Source of the DNA: Siphonodentalium dalli
Taxonomy: Eukaryota > Mollusca > Scaphopoda > Gadilida > Siphonodentaliidae
DNA: 64,000 bases
NCBI GenBank assembly: GCA_032622095.1
Contig: CP136067.1
Location: 198,486,052 to 198,550,051 of the forward strand
Direction of reading: 5' to 3'
Of this stretch, positions 57,616 to 64,000 are shown one piece after another (position 1 is the stretch's first letter; every line of letters begins with the position of its first letter). The notes beneath the pieces were generated by a model that did not search any database, was not told the DNA's origin, and saw nothing but the letters and a program-made list of their open reading frames with translations. Made by a program: the position numbers and the translations under genes.

Positions 57616-57920
57616 CAATTTTCGAATGATTTCTGAGGATCAAATACAGGATTATATAGACTCCATCAAAGTTTTTAGATTACCATTAAAAACCTAAAAT
57701 TGGGTTAAATGACAGTCGGAAATGTCAAATTCTACTGAAAGTTCCAACTTGATGCTCCGACTTTCCCACCACTGAATCTTTGGATAAAATGAGTGGGTGA
57801 GACACACAACCCGTCGCCACTGGGAAGAGTACATGTAATTCCTGTAATTATACAATAGTTTTATTCCCAAAATTTGGATAAACATACAGATGGAAAATAC
57901 AAATTACATTATGCACTGTT

Positions 57921-58060
57921 GTGTACAATATGTGTTTTCTTGTACTCGTCCAGATTGTTGTGAAAATTCATATTGGACTGGACGCTTCGCGTCTCGTCCA
58001 ATATGACTTTTCACCACAACCTAGACTCGAACAAGAAAAATACACACTGTACACAATATT
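57921..58060. repeat. Palindrome, about 65-bp arms
   Basis: gtgtacaatatgtgttttct..ttcatattggac (57921-57978) pairs with gtccaatatgacttt..aagaaaaatacacactgtac (57997-58052). The centre is gacgcttcgcgtc. The inner words catattggac recur in the repeats at 6.0 and 57.4 kb. Confidence 0.85.
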
Positions 58061-59360
58061 GTATAATAACTTTATAATGATAATACATTTGAGAATTGCT
58101 TAACTGTTTCCAATCATTGTGTAACGGTGCTATGAACTTCCATAAATACTGCACGGTTGGGTGGTGCCAGCTATTTTGAAGCAAGCTTAGGGAATTTATA
58201 AAGTCTTGGCATTTGAACAATCACTTCTGGGATTAAAACTTTACTGGTCACGAATTATAGTAGACAATGTTGAAAATTCACGTAGTACGCATTATATCCA
58301 TCATATTATCGCACACCCCGAATACAGGGCATGTTTTTTTGTATTTCAGTGTATTCACGTGCAGCACAATCGTTGTCAATTATGGTATCAGCTGCAGTTC
58401 ATGCATGTACACAGTAATATTTCTTAATATAAATGTATCTCCTACATATTATATTTATTCATATTAACGAACGACTGAGCGCGGAGATGAGTGCGTGAGA
58501 AGAATGCTGTTCACTTCATAACAATCGTACGCAACCTCGACATTCCTCGTGGTATATTATGTCTCAAGGCTGACGACCACCACACAGCACCAAATTGTTG
58601 AAGTTCCGTTTTTAGTGACAAATTAAAAGCATTGCAAAATCCAGTGACATTAGAGAGCACATGCTATTATGGATTACATCCGTACCACGTGGGGATAACT
58701 CGTTCTCTCCAATTCTAGACATATCTGTCGGCACCTCATTTTAAAATTATGTTTAATCATCACTTCATCGTCGTTCTCAGTGAAGGAAGTAGTGAAGTTT
58801 GGATACGGATTGATGACAAATAACATGTTCAATGCATTATAACCAATCATCTATAACTTGTATTAAAACAATAGCAGTTTTATTCAAATGTTTTATAAAT
58901 GTACAAATTCTGCGTAATGCATCCAAAAAGAGAATGGCTCCGCATGTCTGATATCTGAGATCCCAGTTGCTAAGTCATATTGTTAGCACAAAAGACGGTA
59001 GAATATGCGAACTAAATTCGAAAAATTTTGAGAATCAAAGTGTTGCACCAACCGATCTAACGTGTTGAATAGAGCTATAGTTATTGTGGCTATCTCTATT
59101 CCATTACATGCGTTTAACTTGTATAGGAGGATGAACATCTTTCTGTTAAAATGTATTCAACACCTCAATTGTCTCTTATTTTATTGATTAATAGCTTTAT
59201 ATTAGTGATTTGTTCCGCCATTATTACTTACACGCTTATCAGTTCTTTTCTGCAATGTCACGTGCAAATAAATGTGCATATCATATTATATGGACATGGA
59301 ATACTGCAATATCACAAATAACTTAACCTGGTGTAATAATCTGTTGAATGTAAAATCATG
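58061..59360. other. Intron of locus B, no exon recognised
   Basis: No convincing coding sequence. Short frames at 58206-58467 lack support. Confidence 0.4.
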
Positions 59361-59471
59361 AGTCGTTCCGATTTCCTCAAATGCTCATTAGTGACGAATA
59401 TATATAGCCTGGTTCAGTTAAAACGATTTATGTATTGATGGAGCCCATAGACATGTAGCTGTCTCCCTTCG

Positions 59472-59477
<6 letters not shown>

Positions 59478-59550
<73 letters not shown>
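59478..59550. repeat. (AT)n microsatellite just before the lectin exon
   Basis: AT tract with one agct interruption. In locus A the same place holds only tatatgtatatatctctata. Confidence 0.95.
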
Positions 59551-59553
<3 letters not shown>

Positions 59554-59563
59554 TGGTTTCCAG

Positions 59564-59767
59564 TACTTAAAAGGGGAGAGCAACTGTATCACTACATTCC
59601 TGGAAAGAAAGAAGCTTGGATCATTACGTTAACTGCACAAAGAACATTAGCTTCTCTCTCCCGACAAGATGCTAAGGATGACTGTGCAGGGAAGGGCGGA
59701 GAGCTGCTACCATTACACGGGACTGATGAATACGTTCGATTTAACGCCATTGATGCTGCATACCCAG
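59564..59767 (+). CDS. C-type lectin domain, N-terminal half exon (locus B)
   Basis: 204 nt, acceptor gtttccag (AG at 59562-59563) and donor GTGATT (59768), phase 1 on both sides. It reads YIPGKKEAWIITLTAQRT, then RQDAKDDCAGKGGELLPLH and TDEYVRFNAIDAAYPG. Length equals that of the locus A exon; about nine codon changes and a few silent ones separate them, so the duplication is recent. It can be spliced to the PAN exon at 55718. The C-half exon of this copy is not seen before the window ends, where locus B is filled with Helitron-like sequence. Confidence 0.85.
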
Positions 59768-61169
59768 GTGATTCCATAGTAACTTTAAGATGGAACGAGG
59801 GTATTTTAATTCACAAAATTTGGCCGTATTAACACTTGTTTTTAGAGTTACCCATCTTCATCCGCATTTGACCGAGACAATCCTTTTGATGGCGTTTCTT
59901 TGGGCCACAAACAAATGAAATAACAAACTTCAAAAATCGATATCTGATCACTATGAGCTCTGATGGGTGAGTTCCTCGACTCGAATCAAATATTTTGTAC
60001 CCCCCACGAAGCCAAAGAAATAGTAATTTAGGAGCGTCTGATCGGATTGAGTACCTTTCAGCCAATTAATGTACCAGATAACAATTACAGCTTCCGGGTT
60101 TTTTGTGATTTTCCTAAGGAGAGAACTCGAGCTGAAAATAATTATTTACCGAATAAATTTTCCATTCAGTTATCTCGCATTGAAATTTTAAAAATAAAAA
60201 CAAACAAAACCTAGAAGTTTAACCACTTACTTTACTAAATACTCATTGGTCGATAGTTCCCTTAGGAAATGTTAAGATAATAAGTCCAACGAACGGCGAT
60301 CGGATTGTGACAAGTTATCGGCCAGTAGATGACTTCTCGTACCACGATTGCACTACAAATGGCGACGAACTTGAGATTGATCATTCTTGAATTTAGTATG
60401 ATAGTGATTGGCATTGTGCTGCTGGTCATGTCGTGACTTACTATGACTCATGGGTTGAACCATCAAATGGATGCCTTTGGAGGTACTGTTTCCAAGAAAA
60501 TAATGACAATTCAGCCGTAGGCGGTAACCAAGATCCTTACTATTAACTATTACTTTAACTTGGACTCTTGCCTTTCTCTGTTTCATATATTCCACATGTC
60601 TTTCTTTTTTCTGACGATACAATTCAATATTTTATCTCAACTGACTTTCTAAGTCAGCCCACGCGGGTGATTGGTTGCTTGACATTTGTTATTTATGATA
60701 GTTCCGTCCCAAGCACGATAGTCCGGTTCCTAATTTTAGCACACCCGCTATCGCTGAGGAAATACGGAAATCTATTTTTAGCATGCACATTATTCCAGGG
60801 AGGAAATTTGAAAGTAATATCCGCCTCGCTAAAAATGTTCAACATGTTTTCTCCGAATTGTCTTTGTAATCGACAACTAGAGCATAATAACTTATCGTAA
60901 GCAAATTATTTATCAATTTCCTAAATCTTCAGTTTTTTTTCGGTAGAAATAGTATTAAATTGTTCACTTGTCAACATGATCTGATTGTGAATTGTTTTAC
61001 ATTATGGGATCTGGGACAGCACGAATAACGTTCGATAAAATATCATGAATATTCCACGGATTTTCGTTGACTATGCCAAAATTATGTTAACTGACTATCT
61101 AACCCTAATCCATGCTGGTGATTATTTCATGCTGTTTGCGTGTGAATGGTTGCTTGATTTTTATTATTT

Positions 61170-62577
61170 ACTAGCAGGGTTACCCGGCTTGATTTTTATT
61201 ATTTACTAGCAGGGTTACCCGGCTTGATATTTATTATTTACTAGCAGGGTTACCCGGCGTTGCCCAGATTAAAGTGATGTGAAATCCTATGTATGCTGTT
61301 GATATTTGGTGGGAATAGAGAATACCCTTGCTCAAAGTGTTACACGTATTCTCATAAATTGTATATTCAAATAGCATCACAAAACATGACTCAAACACAT
61401 GGAATATATGTAGTGGTTCAACTTGTCGATTGTCATTTTGTTTATCGCGATTAATCCGTTCCACCAATAAAGAAGTATTTAGTTATTTACAACTGCGTAT
61501 ACTTCAGACGTTATAACATGACACATGAACATCATAAATACATTAGTTCCAAAAAATAAAAGACGACAATTTAGTTTAACATAGAGATGTATCAATCAAT
61601 CTAGTGGGTTTGACTAAAAGTTTGATATCATATCTCCTTGAAGATACATATGTTTTAAATAAATGTCCAGGTGCTTTTCTGTTCATGGTGCAAAATATTG
61701 GCAAACATTCTCAATTTAAAAGACAGGTTGCTATGCATGCATATCAGCTAATTGTTCAAGTGACTTAGTTATGTTAACATTAATTTTGTCGAGATTGTGA
61801 AATTTGAACGCCAAAAACTCCTTAAAACGATATGGAGATGGCCTGGGGGATGACTATATATAACTTTGGTGGATACCGGCGAATAGCTATCTTATCAATG
61901 TTAGTGCATCTACTCTCGCTATCCATGACCGAAACGACACCAAATGTGATTTATTTCATCGTATCATTAGAGAAGAACGTGTATGAATTTGGTGGAATTA
62001 ATTTAGTGCTTAATATATATGTATCAGCTTTGGTGCAACTCCCCTGCCTTTAACGGCGACACTTTTGACATATGGATGCATGATATAATGGAGATGATTA
62101 TATATAAGTTTGGTGGTATTCGGCAACTTAACAAATTATTATCATAGTTATTACCCCCCCCCCCCAATCTCTCACCCAAACGGCACCCGGTTGGCTTCTT
62201 TAAATCATACGATTATATTCCTCGTATCATGGAGAAGAACAATATATCAATTTGGTGGAAATCTGCAGTAAAAATAGTTTATTAAATCAATTGGTGATGC
62301 CTCCCCCGTGCACCCCTGACTCGAACGGCCCCATATCGCGGAAGTGATTATGTATAAGTTCGGTGGAAATCGGCGACAAAACAATCTCATCATTTGTTTC
62401 CCAAGCCCCTTCTCCTTTTCTGCCCTTGACACCAACAGCGTCACTTTAGAAAATGTTAACCCGCACCATTATCTTTCTCGTAAAAATGTACCCCCCCCTT
62501 AGACCTCTTGGTGCCATATCAATTGTAGCCCGTGAAGTTACATACAGAACACATAGACAGACATATATTCGCAAATA
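61170..62577 (-). mobile_element. Helitron-like element with a triplicated 3' terminus
   Basis: Reverse orientation. The 3' end in element sense is gggcaacgccgggtaaccct then gCTAG, at 61241-61265. The terminal part (ctagcagggttacccggc) plus 17 bp of flank is repeated in tandem at 61171, 61206 and 61241 with a 35-bp period. The body has units of tataagtttggtgg / aatcggc.ac type (61830-62450), and a 5'-like end rich in agacagaca with cgcaaatatat near 62577, as at 18440. Inserted between A and T of a site intact in locus A (25013-25035). Confidence 0.65.
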
Positions 62578-62599
62578 TATCTGGGCACCACATGTGACG

Positions 62600-64000
62600 T
62601 TTATAACACTTACGATTTGATTCCTCGTATCATTTGAGAAGAACGGATATGAATTTAATGGTAATTGGCACTAAACATATTTTTTATCAGTTTTGGTTAC
62701 CCTCCCGTCCCTATTTCGGACTCAAGCGGTGCCACTTTTGTCATCATTAAACCACACACTTAGAATCATTATGGAAATGCATATATATTAAAATTGGTGA
62801 AAATTGGCGAGTATACAAATACGTATCACATTTAGGGCCACCATATATCTCACCAATACGGCACCATTTGGCGTATCTAAACCACATGATTAGATACCTC
62901 GTATCGCGGAGAAGAATATGTATCAATATTGTGGAAATCGGCGCTAAACATACTGTTTATCATTTTTGTGTCCCTCCCACCCTCTACATGTATGCACCCC
63001 TGCCTCGAATGGCCCTACTTGCGACATCCTTAAACCACACAATTAGACTCCTGATATCATGGAGATAATCTGGTGATAATCGGCGACTAAACACATTTTG
63101 ATCAAATTTAGTAGACACCCACCCCAGCTCTCACTCAAACAGCACCAATATGGCGTCTTTAAATCACACGATTAGACTCCTAGTATCGCTGAAGGTGTCA
63201 CTCTCACCAAAAAAAGTGCTGAAGGGTACACAGGATTTTCAAAATGTGCTGAAGGTTACACAGGGTTCGAAATGTCATTCTAAAGGACATTCAGTCTTCG
63301 TATCTGTAATGATTTCTATTAGAGAATAATTGTTTACGTTTCAATGAATATCAAAATGTACTGAAAACAAACTGCTAATGGGCGCCAGACTTTCATAAAC
63401 ACAATTTAAGTAATGGCGTTCGTGCCGATCACAAACCCTGTGTACCCTTCAGCACATTTTCAAACCCTGTGTACCCTTGAGCACTTTTTTTGGTGAGAGT
63501 GACCCCTTCAGCCCTAGTATCATGGATCAGAATGAATGTGTATCAATTTGGTGGAAATTGGCGCTAAAAATATTGTATATCAATTTTGGTGCCCCTCTCC
63601 ATTTCGGTGCACCCCTGACTCGAATAACGCCACTTTTTACAGATTTAAGACACACCATTAGACTCATATCATGGAGAATATAATTTATAAGTGTGGTGGG
63701 ATTCGGCGACTAAACCCATTATTATCAAATTTAGTTCCCACCCCCCCCCAATCTATCATCCAACCGACACCAATTTGGCGTCTCTAAATCACACAATTAT
63801 ATTTTTTTTATCATGGAGAAGAATATATATCAATTTGGTGGAAGTCGGCGCTAAAATAAGTTGTATCAATATTGGTGCCGCTCTCCCCTTCCGTGCATCC
63901 CTGACTCAAACTGCGCCACTTTTGACATATCTAAACCACACCATTAGTTTCCTCACATCATGGAGATGAATATATATAAGTTTCGTGGCAATCGGCAACA
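62600..64000 (-). repeat. Array of the tataagtttggtgg / aatcggcgac repeat, running off the window
   Basis: Units of about 140 bp alternate tatcatggagaagaatatat..tcaatttggtgg..aatcggcgctaaa with tatcatggagat..aatcggcgac, separated by C-runs and gcaccaatttggcgtct-type links. Same repeat as 17.6-18.4 kb. Split by the MITE at 63188. Ends outside the window. Confidence 0.8.
63188..63512. mobile_element. Mutator-like MITE with 9-bp target duplication
   Basis: 325 bp with inverted ends of about 80 bp (gctgaaggtgtcactctcac at the left; the complement of gtgagagtgaccccttcagc at the right). Each arm has an internal gtgctgaaggg(t)tacacagg doublet. It is flanked by cctagtatc on both sides (63179-63187 and 63513-63521). 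Long inverted ends with a 9-bp duplication point to the Mutator superfamily. No transposase. Removing it restores a normal array unit. Confidence 0.85.

Larger units (their letters stand above)
59361..61110. repeat. Segmental duplication, copy 2 (partner 23165-25560)
   Basis: Collinear with the locus A introns and exon. It differs by an expanded (AT)n at 59478-59550, loss of the 24.5-24.9 kb material and a Helitron insertion at its right end. Confidence 0.88.

Overview
The window looks like AT-rich, repeat-dense nuclear DNA from an invertebrate animal. Supporting points: short exons with GT/AG splice sites and matching intron phases, secreted PAN/apple plus C-type lectin (CTLD) exons, and fragments of Ty3/gypsy, Penelope-like, LINE, Helitron and hAT/Mutator-type elements. 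The element mix and the style of the dispersed repeats suggest a lophotrochozoan, perhaps a mollusc, but that is inference. No rRNA, tRNA, CRISPR or bacterial operon was seen.

Host coding content is sparse. At the left end (about 1.1-2.6 kb) there is an acidic terminal exon with a phase-compatible candidate upstream exon. From 22.2 to 27.5 kb lies a lectin locus: two decayed copies of a CTLD N-half exon, one intact N-half exon (23326-23529) and a CTLD C-half exon (27279-27519). From 55.4 to 59.8 kb a second copy of the locus carries a signal-peptide plus PAN exon (55409-55718) and another intact CTLD N-half exon (59564-59767). All these junctions are phase 1, so the exons can be joined. The surrounding introns (about 23.2-25.5 and 59.4-61.1 kb) are a segmental duplication. 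From 31.36 to 34.43 kb a 1.3-1.4 kb unit is tandemly repeated, each copy containing a short single-pass membrane-protein frame.

Mobile elements fill much of the rest. A broken Ty3/gypsy element (18.59-21.54 kb) is interrupted by a 490-bp hAT-type MITE with a near-perfect 8-bp target duplication. A Penelope-like element with RT and GIY-YIG frames lies at about 42.4-45.1 kb. A LINE C-terminal fragment is at 35.8 kb, a LINE-like 3' tail at 10.9 kb and a possible ORF1 fragment at 53.6 kb. Helitron-like non-autonomous elements are at 37.76-38.53, 40.77-41.50, 41.50-41.79, 41.81-42.37, 52.78-53.23 and about 61.17-62.58 kb, with related arrays at 17.6-18.4 and 62.6-64.0 kb. A Mutator-like MITE (63188-63512) with a 9-bp target duplication sits inside one of those arrays.

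The rest holds satellites (236-bp units at 5.1-6.0 kb, 330-bp units at 13.4-14.6 kb, a decamer array at 16.4-16.9 kb), minisatellites, (AT)n tracts and an unusual number of long palindromes and inverted repeats (2.86, 6.66, 8.0, 16.1, 16.9, 26.5, 46.4, 51.3-52.0 and 57.9 kb). The most notable observations are the Helitron family whose 122-bp internal repeat carries an NRF-1-type palindrome, the triplicated membrane-protein unit, and the nested insertions that still show target duplications or an intact empty site.
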